64,000 bases of DNA from the NCBI GenBank assembly GCA_018806915.1, contig JAGKQI010000095.1, positions 829,144-893,143 on the forward strand, read 5' to 3'. Under the pieces are notes generated by a model. The model worked only from the letters and a program-made list of their open reading frames with translations. It ran no database searches and was not told the origin of the DNA. Both the position numbers and the translations under genes were made by a program. Source of the stretch: Phytophthora colocasiae (taxonomy: Eukaryota > Oomycota > Peronosporomycetes > Peronosporales > Peronosporaceae). Shown in pieces: positions 45,066 through 57,497 of this stretch. Each line of letters starts with the position of its first letter. Position 1 is the stretch's first letter.

Positions 45066-48000
45066 ATGGCCAGGCCAGTACGTCAGAGGTCCCGTGAACA
45101 TAGTGTAGCTGTGACGCTCTCAAAACTTCCGGGGTTTCAAAGTCTCTGGTGTCCTGTCGCTCAGTCTGATTCCATCGGACTCAGAAATAGCCTACTGTTG
45201 TATCCCACAAACGGCCACATCCCGATTTCCTTTCTGACACACACCTCAGAAGAAGATCCAGCAACGATGGGTTCTCCATTGGCTCCTACTAGTGGCAACG
45301 CCTCGGGCACTGGGCCCGCTTCGGCATCCACGGCATCGCGAGGTGATGATAGCGGCAATGCCGCGTCATCTGGAGGCAGCTCTAGCGCCCCGCCGCCCCG
45401 AAGCAGGGCGTTGATGCTGCTGACGGCGATGAGCACGTGAACATGCCGGACACATCTGTGGCTTCTGCCTCTGCGAATCCTCCTTCTGGCGTCGCAGTTT
45501 CGTTCCCCAGAGGGCCACATATCCTCTCTACCACCGAGGTAGACGATCTGTTTGGGCCCGGGCAACAACCGTTGGACGAAGAGAAGTCTAACGTCCCTTC
45601 CGACTGGGTGGATCCTGAGCCAAGACCTGAGGGACAGCCCTTTCTGGTTGGTGTTCCAGCGCTCGCCGAGGATTTCCGTGTGGGCAACCACATCGCGAAC
45701 ATCCATGGTGGGCCTGGTGTACTGGTTGGCCTCGAAGGCTTCACACCGGCGGACATCTCGGAACTTGAGCATGTTATCCCCGACTTCACCGAAAGTCAGA
45801 TGCTCGTCCTCACGTGGACAGCCGTAACCGGCTGAGTCTGGAGGCGCACATAGGGTCCGTTGATGTTCTCCGGGAATTGGCGGCAATCCTCCTGCACCTC
45901 CCTCATCAGCGTCTCGCCGAGCGGGTGTACAAGACATCCGGCTATCTGAAGCAGATGGCCGGCGCCCACCGTCGGCTTCGGCTTCAAGTTGAGTCCCAGG
46001 GCAACACATCTCTGGTGGACACGGCCGCTATCCAGAACGAGTCTGAAGATCTCAAGCGTCAGTGGGTCTTCAACTGCCAGTATTGGCGTCACGAAGTGCT
46101 GGACGCCCGGCGTACTGCCGGTGAAATCGAAGATCGTGTGAATGCGGAGTCCAAGAACCTCGCGTCGCACTATCAAGACCAGATAGATGCGCTGGAGGCC
46201 GAAAAGTCGGCCTTGGAAGAACGCCTGGAAGACTCTCGAGCGGAGGTCCGACTACTGAAGGCACGCCCCACGACCACAGCCACAGACTCCTGGGGTTTCC
46301 TGGAGTACTTGTTTGAACACGGGGAGTTGAATGGCAGCTGGGTGCGTCTCCGAGAGCTTCTGGTGAACTTCCAAGAAGGCAAGGCACCTCCAGGAGACTG
46401 GGACACCATTATCAACGTGACCGCGATGGATCAGCGCAAGGCGGAAATTCCTGACTTCTCCAAGCGTCTGGCGAAAGTTCGCTTCAATCAAGCTGCGGAG
46501 GCCAAGAAATCGGCCAAAGTGCTGGATCTAACGGGTGCTGGCAACGCTGTGACGGTCTCCGGTGAGCATGCTGGCGGCCCCGAGAAGTCAGACACTCGCC
46601 AGGTGAACAAGTCTGGGTCGCCCACCAGGTCGACTAAATCTTCCGGTTCTCCGCCTCTCAAGCCTAACAGGCCTTCTGGGAAACATCGGGTTCGTGTCCC
46701 TCAGGATCGCCCCAAGAACTACACGCCTGGCATCGATTCGGTGCGTCCGGCGAACGCTAAGTCTCCGGTGTCCAAGGACGCGGTTCATACCACGTTACCG
46801 GCTGGAGTCGTCTGGGAGGAAGTTCGTCCGGACTTGCGCTTGGCTCTGCTCGCGGGCATTGCTTACGAGACTGCAATGAAGTGGCTTCGCACGGACAAGC
46901 CTGCCCACAGCCTGTTCACGGGGCGCCCCTTGGTACAAATGCTGGTGAGCATGATGTACTGGCGCAAACTAAATCAAACTCCGTGGACCTTGTACGTCCC
47001 AGAGACGTACTACAAGATGGCTGAGGAGGAACTGCGCCGTCTTCAGAAGAACGATGTGGAGCCACCGGTCTGGGAGGCACTGGACGCTCACGTCCCGTAT
47101 CCCATCAGCGAACCTGAGTCTACAGAGGATGACCCTCAGAAGGACCCGGACTTCAAGGAGTCTGGTGAACAAGAATCTGCATCCAGCGACAGTGAGTCTG
47201 ACGACGAAAAGTCGAGCGGCAACAGCGATGACTCTGACGACGATGAGTCTGATGGTCATTCGCTCGCCGGTAACAAGCGTCCACGAGACTACGAGTTCAG
47301 CGATTCAGACGACTCGGGTCCGATAATCCCCACCAAGAAATCCAAGCGGGGTAGTGTACACGAGGCATCCCGATCCAAGTCAGGCAGTCAGAAGTCCGGT
47401 GGCACCTCCACGTCAAGTCCCAAGAGCAAGAAGTCCGGTGGTTCGCCCAAGTCGAGCTCCAAGGACAAGAAGTCTCAAGACTCCAAGTCGTCAAAGAGTT
47501 CTTCGGGCAAGCGACCTTCTGGTAAACTCCGGAAGTCAAGTCTGGTGTCCAAGTCGTACAAGTCGCTAACACCAAAGGAATTGCTGACGATCGAAGCCCC
47601 GGACACACATTGTTCGTCGTGGCTATACTACGGCATCCCGGTCCAGCCGACCAGTGACACGAAGACTGCCATCGGGCAGACCCCCGGGTTCCCAGACTTC
47701 GAGCCCCACAGACACAGTCTGGCACGCTTGAAGAAACGCTGGAATTCCAAGAAATACCAAGCTCTGCTGGACGAAGTGCCAGCGCCTGGGACGTCATGTA
47801 CCAGAACCGTCGGACCGAGCTGTACTTTCACCGGCGTGAAGACCTCTGTCCCTTGGTTCAGGCGGACATCGAAGAACTCGCGTCTCTCATGCGCAAGCAC
47901 GCCCAAGCGCTGTGGGAACGCACTCACTGGGTGATAATGGATCCCGATGATGACCTGCTGTCCGGTGAACAGCACAAGGAACGTGGGCTCCGACGTGCGT

Positions 48001-48329
48001 CTCTACTACGTCAATATCGAGGGACAGTATCCAAGATCCTGAAGCACAAGGATTTCCCGGAGACGCTCATGTTTGAGCCTGCTATCTGGAAGGTCCCGGA
48101 CAAATATTGCCCATGGATCTGGCAGGACCCACGTGCACGTGACATCGGAGGTCCCAAGTGCCTGATCTTGAGCAAGCAACTCGAAGCTATCGACTCAGCG
48201 GAACCGGCGCGCACGCAGTGGGCCACAGCGTCTGCCGACAAGGACTGGATGCAATTCGTGCCATCCGATCTCCGGAAACAAGCTCTGACGCCCGCTGAAC
48301 GCGCCGAAAATCCTATCTCTCTGACGTAA
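45066..48329 (+). pseudogene. Opposite-strand ORF of copy C (about 1080 codons, three frameshifts)
   Basis: Plus-strand ORF between the 3' LTR and pol, running against gag-pol. ATG 45066 (MARPVRQRSREHSVAV) or 45267 (MGSPLAPTSG). Frames change near 45420, 45815 and 47800. Parts in order: a Ser/Ala/Gly-rich head; a conserved-looking block (GPHILSTTEVDDLFGPG ... FLVGVPALAEDFRVGNHIAN); a helical, probably coiled-coil region (EDRVNAESKNLASHYQDQ, LEAEKSALEERLEDSRAEV); a middle block (GIAYETAMKWLRTDKPAHSL); a very acidic Ser/Asp/Glu tract with basic KKSKRGS; a long Ser/Lys tract; and a C-terminal block (YFHRREDLCPLVQADIEELASLMRKHA). I recognise no known domain. Its size and codon-like composition imply past selection. 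A GTAAGT at 48325-48330 overlaps the final codons, so a 3' intron is possible. The role is unknown; regulatory or gag-like functions are guesses. Confidence 0.7.
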
Positions 48330-48713
48330 GTACGCCAGAAGTCTGGTGTACTCTTCACGACATCTCCGGGGAACTACACTTCTTCTTCCAGAACAACTTA
48401 GTCGTCTGCATATCGTAGCGTAGTAACAATTCCAAATATAGTTCCCCGACGACCTTCTCTTTTAACATCCTCACACGTCGTTCAGTAATCTTCTTCTCAT
48501 AGCATCATCGTAATCCATTCGTAAAATTCCATCATACACACACAACCACAAAATCATCTCCATACAAATTCACATAACAATCACCATCTCTGGGAGTCAC
48601 GTATCCCTGAAATCACATTTCCGAAAGACATGTCTCTCAGACACCTCATCTCTGAAATACATCGTCTGGTGAACATCATTGTTCACCAGAGTTCTCAGAA
48701 TAAGTTTCAGAGT
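48330..48713. other. Noncoding spacer between converging ORFs of copy C
   Basis: 384 bp between the opposite-strand ORF and the pol stop. It contains an inverted pair TCTGGTGAACA/TGTTCACCAGA around 48665-48690, a possible transcript-end structure for the two converging units. The same spacer is present in copy B (40850-41041, with an internal part). Confidence 0.6.
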
Positions 48714-50669
48714 TTAAACTCTGGGGTGATCGTCTCCAGCTTGCATTGCTTGGAAACGAGCTCGCGCTCGTGCGCTCTGATTGAACTCATACAACAAAGC
48801 GCCACAGTTCAGCTTTGACAAGGGTAGCCACTCTGTCTCGTCGTACCCTTTCCACTTGACCAGGTATTCGCGAAGTCTCTTGGAGGTCCTGGTACGTTTG
48901 CTCCACCGAGTGTCTAGTATCTTTTCCACTTCGTATTCATCGTTCTCGGTGTCGGGCTCCCAGTCTTCTGGCAACAGCGCTGCATCAAAGTCATCATCCT
49001 CATGGACATCAAGTTCCACAGTCGGTCTTCTGGGAAACAAGGCTCTCGGTTTCAGGCGACTTATGTGAACCCAAGGGTTCACCCGATACCCGGTGTCCTC
49101 AACCTTCAGTTTTACGCGAAAATCATCCAACATCTCTTCAACCCGGAAAGGACCATGCCACATGTGTGCGAGTTTCCGACTCAACCCCGTTTGTACTTTG
49201 GGGATGTATAACCACACGGCATCACCGACGGCAAATCCGGACTTCAGGCGTTCCGACAACTCCTTCCACTTTCGGGTCTGTTCTTCGGAACGCTCCCGCT
49301 TGGCCTTCCTCTGAAGTTCTTCAGCACAGGCTTGAGCGTAGCTGTAATCTCGTTGCATCTTCCGACGCCACTCATAAGCAGTGCGCTCTTGTACACCAGA
49401 AGGTTTTGGACCAAGCATCGCGGACACAGTCCCATGAGCATCCCATCCGTGCACCAGGAAAAATGGTGTTTCCAGACGGGTCGCGTCAAAGGAAGTGTTC
49501 AATGCGAACATCAGACGTTCGGCGTGGTCGTCCCAGTCACTCTGGTCAGCTTCGGCGATGTAGGCCTTGATGGCGCACACGACCGTCTGAACAGATCGCT
49601 CTTGTTGGCCGTTCGCCTGGGGGCGGTACGCCAGAGTCGCTCGCTGTCCGCTTCCCAGGAGGTCCCGGAAACACCTGAATACTTCACTCATGAACCGAGG
49701 ATCTTGATCATGGCGTATCAGGGAACTAGCTCCGAAGTTCCGGAAGACACGTTCCTCGTAGGCCTCAGCGACATCTTGAGCCGTAGTGATACTCATAGGC
49801 TTGCACATCACATAGCCTGAGAACATGTCTTGGAACAACAACAGAAACGTGTTGCCTCTGGCAGACTTTGGCATGTGCGTCACGAAATCCATGGACACCA
49901 CTTCAAAAGGTCGACTGGGCTCAATGTTGCCGGGCGACGGTCCAGGATTCGGGGGACGCCCCTTGCCGCTAGCACAGTCCATACACTCCTTGACGAATCT
50001 TTCCACATCAGCGTACATACCAAGCCAGTAGAACTCGGAGCTCAGCTTCTCGAACGTACGTTTGATTCCCTGGTGAGCACCCTGGTAATCCCCATGAGCA
50101 TAGTGCAGCATGTCAGCATGCAAGTCTCTGGGAACCACAAGTCTGAGTTCATCAACCATGTCTCTCGGACGTTCTCTGGTAGCACGGCTGAGGCGGTACA
50201 AAACGTCTCTGGAATCCAAGATGAAATCATCGGCAATCCTGGCAAGCTTCCTTACTCGGGGTCGTGGTAGATCTCCCACGTCACCCTTAAGGAACTTGAT
50301 GAGTTCTGCCAGATGAACATCTTGAGCCTGGTGAACTTTGATCCGCTGCCAGCGTTCTTCCTGAAACTCCAATGGTCCCATGGGTTCATGAGCTTCTACA
50401 TCGTCTGGTAGGTCTACTTCTCCCTGATTGCGTGCACGAGTGATGGCAGTAAGTACCTTGGCAGCATGAGGCAGGGGTGCAGACTCTGGCCCTGGGTCAC
50501 CCATATCCGGTGTACAATCATGTTCACCAGAGGTCTGGTGAACATCGTCCGGGGCTTCAGAAGACATCACTTCGGGAGGCTTCATCAGCTTCTCTGGGAT
50601 CTTGGACACCAGCTTCCAGATGAGCCAGTTCGTCAGGGTCTTGGACTTGCCAGGACTCACCAAGGACAA
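48714..50669 (-). pseudogene. Copy C integrase and chromodomain
   Basis: 651 codons reading from a linker (EVMSSEAPDDVHQTSGEHD) through the H-H-C-C finger (YAHGDYQGAHQGIKRTF ... CMDCASGKG), the DDE core (SMDFVTHMP, RHDQDPRF, QQERSV), a GPY-like region (VWLYIPKVQTGLSRKLAHMWHGPFRVEE) and a chromodomain (DEYEVEKILDTRW ... YLVKWKGYDETEWLPL). All catalytic residues look intact. An extra C near 50613 shifts the frame from the upstream second RNase H. The chromodomain suggests targeting to marked chromatin. Confidence 0.88.
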
Positions 50670-53600
50670 GAGTCTTGGACGTCAAATAGTCCGCTGCTTG
50701 ATTGAACTCACGCTTCACGTGCACTAGCTTCAGAGACTGGAACTTGATCTTCAGAGACTCAAACTCGGCTAATTTCCGCTGCAGGTTAGCCTGATTGCAA
50801 TTGATCAGTCCTTGAGCTTGCTGGATAGCGATACGGGAGTCTCCGACAACCACTAAGTCCCGGATACCACGTTCCAAAGCCATCTTCAATCCATTGATCA
50901 AACCACAGTATTCTGAGTCATTCACTGTGACGTCTTTCAGAGCGAACCCTTGGGCTTCGAGGATGTTCCACCCCGGGAGCTCCCAGAGCACACATCCGCA
51001 GCTTCCCAGGCGAGTGGATGTCTTGGCGGCACCATCAAAACTCAGAACACAACCTCGGTAGTCAGCCTCTAGCATCTCCACGATAATGGGCGCTGGAGGT
51101 TTGACTCGCCCCTTGACGGGGATGAGGTTTTCAGAGACCTCATCGAGGTGTTCACGGGGCGTGATGCCCGCTCCAAGAATAGCTGGGAGACCGTCTTCAT
51201 CTCGTTGGATTCGGCGAATCTCCAGGTTCCAATATGACAACTTCAGTCCCCACTTCACGTTCCGACCATCAGCCGAATTGGATGACAGGAGCCATTTCAA
51301 CACCGAGCACCCTGGTAATCCCCATGAGCATAGTGCAGCATGTCAGCATGCAAGTCTCTGGGAACCACAAGTCTGAGTTCATCAACCATGTCTCTCGGAC
51401 GTTCTCTGGTAGCACGGCTGAGGCGGTACAAAACGTCTCTGGAATCCAAGATGAAATCATCGGCAATCCTGGCAAGCTTCCTTACTCGGGGTCGTGGTAG
51501 ATCTCCCACGTCACCCTTAAGGAACTTGATGTGTTCTGCCAGATGAACATCTTGAGCCTGGTGAACTTTGATCCGCTGCCAGCGTTCTTCCTGAAACTCC
51601 AATGGTCCCATGGGTTCATGAGCTTCTACATCGTCTGGTAGGTCTACTTCTCCCTGATTGCGTGCACAGTGATGGCAGTAAGTACCTTGGCAGCATGAGG
51701 CAGGGGTGCAGACTCTGGCCCTGGGTCACCCATATCCGGTGTACAATCATGTTCACCAGAGGTCTGGTGAACATCGTCCGGGGCTTCAGAAGACATCACT
51801 TCGGGAGGCTTCATCAGCTTCTCTGGGATCTTGGACACCAGCTTCAGATGAGCCAGTTCGTCAGGGTCTTGGACTTGCCAGGACTCACCAAGGACAAGAG
51901 TCTTGGACGTCAAATAGTCCGCTGCTTGATTGAACTCACGCTTCACGTGCACTAGCTTCAGAGACTGGAACTTGATCTTCAGAGACTCAAACTCGACTAA
52001 TTTCCGCTGCAGGTTAGCCTGATTGCAATTGATCAGTCCTTGAGCTTGCTGGATAGCGATACAGGAGTCTCCGACAACCACTAAGTCCCGGATACCACGT
52101 TCCAAAGCCATCTTCAATCCATTGATCAAACCACAGTATTCTGAGTCATTCACTGTGACGTCTTTCAGAGCGAACCCTTGGGCTTCGAGGATGTTCCACC
52201 CAGGAGCTCCCAGAGCACACATCCGCAGCTTCCCAGGCGAGTGGATGTCTTGGCGCGCACCATCAAAACTCAGAACACAACCTCGGTAGTCAGCCTCTAG
52301 CATCTCCACGATAATGGGCGCTGGAGGTTTGACTCGCCCTTGACAGGGATGAGGTTTTCAGAGACCTCATCGAGGTGTTCACGGGGCGTGATGCCCGCTC
52401 CAAGAATAGCTGGGAGACCGTCTTCATCTCGTTGGATTCGGCGAATCTCCAGGTTCCAATATGACAACTTCAGTCCCCACTTCACGTTCCGACCATCAGC
52501 CGAATTGGATGACAGGAGCCATTTCAACACCGAGCACCCTGGTAATCCCCATGAGCATAGTGCAGCATGTCAGCATGCAAGTCTCTGGGAACCACAAGTC
52601 TGAGTTCATCAACCATGTCTCTCGGACGTTCTCTGGTAGCACGGCTGAGGCGGTACAAAACGTCTCTGGAATCCAAGATGAAATCATCGGCAATCCTGGC
52701 AAGCTTCCTTACTCGGGGTCGTGGTAGATCTCCCACGTCACCCTTAAGGAACTTGATGTGTTCTGCCAGATGAACATCTTGAGCCTGGTGAACTTTGATC
52801 CGCTGCCAGCGTTCTTCCTGAAACTCCAATGGTCCCATGGGTTCATGAGCTTCTACATCGTCTGGTAGGTCTACTTCTCCCTGATTGCGTGCACGAGTGA
52901 TGGCAGTAAGTACCTTGGCAGCATGAGGCAGGGGTGCAGACTCTGGCCCTGGGTCACCCATATCCGGTGTACAATCATGTTCACCAGAGGTCTGGTGAAC
53001 ATCGTCCGGGGCTTCAGAAGACATCACTTCGGGAGGCTTCATCAGCTTCTCTGGGATCTTGGACACCAGCTTCAGATGAGCCAGTTCGTCAGGGTCTTGG
53101 ACTTGCCAGGACTCACCAAGGACAAGAGTCTTGGACGTCAAATAGTCCGCTGCTTGATTGAACTCACGCTTCACGTGCACTAGCTTCAGAGACTGGAACT
53201 TGATCTTCAGAGACTCAAACTCGGCTAATTTCCGCTGCAGGTTAGCCTGATTGCAATTGATCAGTCCTTGAGCTTGCTGGATAGCGATACGGGAGTCTCC
53301 GACAACCACTAAGTCCCGGATACCACGTTCCAAAGCCATCTTCAATCCATTGATCAAACCACAGTATTCTGAGTCATTCACTGTGACGTCTTTCAGAGCG
53401 AACCCTTGGGCTTCGAGGATGTTCCACCCCGGGAGCTCCCAGAGCACACATCCGCAGCTTCCCAGGCGAGTGGATGTCTTGGCGGCACCATCAAAACTCA
53501 GAACACAACCTCGGTAGTCAGCCTCTAGCATCTCCACGATAATGGGCGCTGGAGGTTTGACTCGCCCCTTGACGGGGATGAGGTTTTCAGAGACCTCATC

Positions 53601-56076
53601 GAGGTGTTCACGGGGCGTGATGCCCGCTCCAAGAATAGCTGGGAGACCGTCTTCATCTCGTTGGATTCGGCGAATCTCCAGGTTCCAATATGACAACTTC
53701 AGTCCCCACTTCACGTTCCGACCATCAGCCGAATTGGATGACAGGAGCCATTTCAACACCGAGCACCCTGGTAATCCCCATGAGCATAGTGCAGCATGTC
53801 AGCATGCAAGTCTCTGGGAACCACAAGTCTGAGTTCATCAACCATGTCTCTCGGACGTTCTCTGGTAGCACGGCTGAGGCGGTACAAAACGTCTCTGGAA
53901 TCCAAGATGAAATCATCAGCAATCCTGGCAAGCTTCCTTACTCGGGGTCGTGGTAGATCTCCCACGTCACCCTTAAGGAACTTGATGTGTTCTGCCAGAT
54001 GAACATCTTGAGCCTGGTGAACTTTGATCCGCTGCCAGCGTTCTTCCTGAAACTCCAATGGTCCCATGGGTTCATGAGCTTCTACATCGTCTGGTAGGTC
54101 TACTTCTCCCTGATTGCGTGCACGAGTGATGGCAGTAAGTACCTTGGCAGCATGAGGCAGGGGTGCAGACTCTGGCCCTGGGTCACCCATATCCGGTGTA
54201 CAATCATGTTCACCAGAGGTCTGGTGAACATCGTCCGGGGCTTCAGAAGACATCACTTCGGGAGGCTTCATCAGCTTCTCTGGGATCTTGGACACCAGCT
54301 TCAGATGAGCCAGTTCGTCAGGGTCTTGGACTTGCCAGGACTCACCAAGGACAAGAGTCTTGGACGTCAAATAGTCCGCTGCTTGATTGAACTCACGCTT
54401 CACGTGCACTAGCTTCAGAGACTGGAACTTGATCTTCAGAGACTCAAACTCGACTAATTTCCGTTGCAGGTTCGGCTGATTGCAATTGATCAGTCCTTGA
54501 GCTTGCTGGATAGCGATACGGGAGTCTCCGACAACCACTAAGTCCCGGATACCACGTTCCAAAGCCATCTTCAATCCATTGATCAAACCACAGTATTCTG
54601 AGTCATTCACTGTGACGTCTTTCAGAGCGAACCCTTGGGCTTCGAGGATGTTCCACCCCGGGAGCTCCCAGAGCACACATCCGCAGCTTCCCAGGCGAGT
54701 GGATGTCTTGGCGGCACCATCAAAACTCAGAACACAACCTCGGTAGTCAGCCTCTAGCATCTCCACGATAATGGGCGCTGGAGGTTTGACTCGCCCCTTG
54801 ACGGGGATGAGGTTTTCAGAGACCTCATCGAGGTGTTCACGGGGCGTGATGCCCGCTCCAAGAATAGCTGGGAGACCGTCTTCATCTCGTTGGATTCGGC
54901 GAATCTCCAGGTTCCAATATGACAACTTCAGTCCCCACTTCACGTTCCGACCATCAGCCGAATTGGATGACAGGAGCCATTTCAACACCGAGCACCCTGG
55001 TAATCCCCATGAGCATAGTGCAGCATGTCAGCATGCAAGTCTCTGGGAACCACAAGTCTGAGTTCATCAACCATGTCTCTCGGACGTTCTCTGGTAGCAC
55101 GGCTGAGGCGGTACAAAACGTCTCTGGAATCCAAGATGAAATCATCGGCAATCCTGGCAAGCTTCCTTACTCGGGGTCGATCTCCCACGTCACCCTTAAG
55201 GAACTTGATGTGTTCTGCCAGATGAACATCTTGAGCCTGGTGAACTTTGATCCGCTGCCAGGGTCGATCTCCCACGTCACCCTTAAGGAACTTGATGTGT
55301 TCTGCCAGATGAACATCTTGAGCCTGGTGAACTTTGATCCGCTGCCAGCGTTCTTCCTGAAACTCCAATGGTCCCATGGGTTCATGAGCTTCTACATCGT
55401 CTGGTAGGTCTACTTCTCCCTGATTGCGTGCACGAGTGATGGCAGTAAGTACCTTGGCAGCATGAGGCAGGGGTGCAGACTCTGGCCCTGGGTCACCCAT
55501 ATCCGGTGTACAATCATGTTCACCAGAGGTCTGGTGAACATCGTCCGGGGCTTCAGAAGACATCACTTCGGGAGGCTTCATCAGCTTCTCTGGGATCTTG
55601 GACACCAGCTTCAGATGAGCCAGTTCGTCAGGGTCTTGGACTTGCCAGGACTCACCAAGGACAAGAGTCTTGGACGTCAAATAGTCCGCTGCTTGATTGA
55701 ACTCACGCTTCACGTGCACTAGCTTCAGAGACTGGAACTTGATCTTCAGAGACTCAAACTCGGCTAATTTCCGCTGCAGGTTAGCCTGATTGCAATTGAT
55801 CAGTCCTTGAGCTTGCTGGATAGCGATACGGGAGTCTCCGACAACCACTAAGTCCCGGATACCACGTTCCAAAGCCATCTTCAATCCATTGATCAAACCA
55901 CAGTATTCTGAGTCATTCACTGTGACGTCTTTCAGAGCGAACCCTTGGGCTTCGAGGATGTTCCACCCCGGGAGCTCCCAGAGCACACATCCGCAGCTTC
56001 CCAGGCGAGTGGATGTCTTGGCGGCACCATCAAAACTCAGAACACAACCTCGGTAGTCAGCCTCTAGCATCTCCAC
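50557..56076 (-). pseudogene. Repeated second RNase H domains of copy C
   Basis: Open stretches 51303-50557, 52309-51644, 53759-52524, 54988-53753 and 56076-54982 are the same RNase H-linker peptide in each tandem unit. The type-I RNase H catalytic residues are kept: D in VLSFDGA, E in VNDSEY, D in VVGDSRI and D near NQAADYL. In LTR elements with two RNase H domains the extra one is thought to supply the enzyme activity. Here only the unit fused to the upstream pol frame (54982-56076) is even close to being in line with RT, and a 1-nt indel near 56165 separates them; the rest follow in-frame stops. Confidence 0.8.
55174..55347 (-). repeat. 87-bp direct duplication inside amplification unit 5
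   Basis: Two tandem 87-bp copies (starting 55174 and 55261), each 29 codons in frame, repeat the peptide WQRIKVHQAQDVHLAEHIKF and neighbours. Six bases present in the other units (between GGGTC and GATCTCCC) are absent here. Confidence 0.9.
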
Positions 56077-57497
56077 GATAATGGGCGCTGGAGGTTTGAC
56101 TCGCCCCTTGACGGGGATGAGGTTTTCAGAGACCTCATCGAGGTGTTCACGGGGCGTGATGCCCGCTCAAGAATAGCTGGGAGACCGTCTTCATCTCGTT
56201 GGATTCGGCGAATCTCCAGGTTCCAATATGACAACTTCAGTCCCCACTTCACGTTCCGACCATCAGCCGAATTGGATGACAGGAGCCATTTCAACACCGA
56301 ATGTCTGGTGTACACCGTGATCACGGGACTCGTGTTTACCAGGGCCCGAAAGTTCTCCAGAACCCTGAGAATCGCGATGACCTCCTTCTCTGCGATGTGA
56401 TACCGGAGTTCTGCCTCATTCAGCACACGTCCAGTGAACCGTACGGGGTGTATCACTCCATCGTACTCCTGTCCCAAGACGGCTGAAGCAGCCCACGGGT
56501 TCGCATGAGGTATAATAACGAAAGGTCTAGTGCGATCTGGGTGTCTGAGGAGCGGTGTCGAGATAATCTTGCGCTTCAGGATCTCAAAGGCTTCCTTCGC
56601 TCGAGCCAAATCTCGACCGGCGCGAATCTGTTCATCGGACAACTCGTAGAGCACAGCAGCGATCACCGGTAAGTCTTCAATAAACTTGTTGTAGTAATTC
56701 AAACTTCCCATGAAACTCTGTACTCCCTTGAGTGTCGATGGAAACGGCAATTCTTCCACTCCTTTGACGACCTTCGGCGTGGCTTTCAGTCCTTCAGCAC
56801 TGATCTCATGCGACAGATAAGGAATCGTCAGCTTCCCGAACTCGCTCTTGGGCAGGCTCACAGAAATGTTCCAGTATCTGAGTCTGAAGAGCAAGGCGTT
56901 CAGGTCTTCACAAAGTTGATCCCAGGTAGGCGCCCCATGAGCAATGTCGTCAATGTAAGAACTTCGACCGAGTACCGGTCCCAAGAAGGACGGGACTGGG
57001 ATGTTCCTCTGAAAGACGGTCATTTGGTCGGTGAGCACCGGAACCTCTGGCATGTGTTCATCAGAGTTCTGAAGTTGTTCACCAGACATCAGACCATGTA
57101 CATCAGAGTTCTGGGGTTCTAACTTCAGGAATTCCAGCACATCAGGATCAACATTGGCCTCTTCTTCAGGTGACAATCGCACGAACCCCCACAGGCAGTT
57201 ATCCAGCATAGCCTGGTACACCAGAGGGGCGTTCTTCAGACCGAAGGGCATTCTCACCCACTGGAAGTGTCCAAATGGGCAGATGAACGCTGAGATCAGC
57301 CTTGCACGCTCCGTCATTCGAATAGCCCAAAAACCACTCGCCATATCCAGACTCATAAACCAGAGTGCTGCCTCAAATCCAATCAACAGATCGTCTATCA
57401 GGGGCAACGGATAGCGCGACAACTGGATGAAACCATTCACCACTCGATAATCAATGCACATGCGTATATCCACACCATTCTTCTTGAGAACAATCAC
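56064..57497 (-). pseudogene. Copy C reverse transcriptase and first RNase H
   Basis: Contains GVDIRMCIDYRVVNGF, SLDMASGFWAIRM, FGLKNAPLVYQ and the YIDD catalytic box (GRSSYIDDIAHG), an insertion of about 70 residues between palm motifs, then the thumb/connection (FMGSLNYYNKFI) and first RNase H (PHANPWAASAVLGQ ... YTRHSVLKWL). As in Gypsy-1, Asp is missing at the TDAS position (here HAN) and at TDHS (here TRHS), which should abolish catalysis. A 1-nt deletion near 56165 shifts the reading before the second RNase H. A frameshift near 57530 separates this from the RT N-terminus. Confidence 0.88.

Larger units (their letters stand above)
50075..56300 (-). repeat. Fivefold tandem amplification of second RNase H to integrase N-terminus
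   Basis: Units 50075-51304 (1230 bp), 51305-52531 (1227), 52532-53760 (1229), 53761-54989 (1229) and 54990-56300 (about 1311). Each begins GAGCACCCTGG and ends ...TTTCAACACC; the two edges share only GA, so the first duplication looks like an end-joining or template-switch event. One unit encodes from the end of the first RNase H (LKWLLSSNSADG) through the second RNase H (SFDGAAK, NDSEYCG, VVGDSRIA) to the integrase finger start (HYAHGDYQGA). Every internal junction makes a TGA right after GDYQGARC. Unit 2 has several extra indels. Confidence 0.95.

Noticed and set aside
51297..54988. Repeated 411-codon ORFs as separate genes
   Set aside because: They are tandem copies of a retrotransposon pol segment; the apparent start is GTG and each ends at a junction-made stop.
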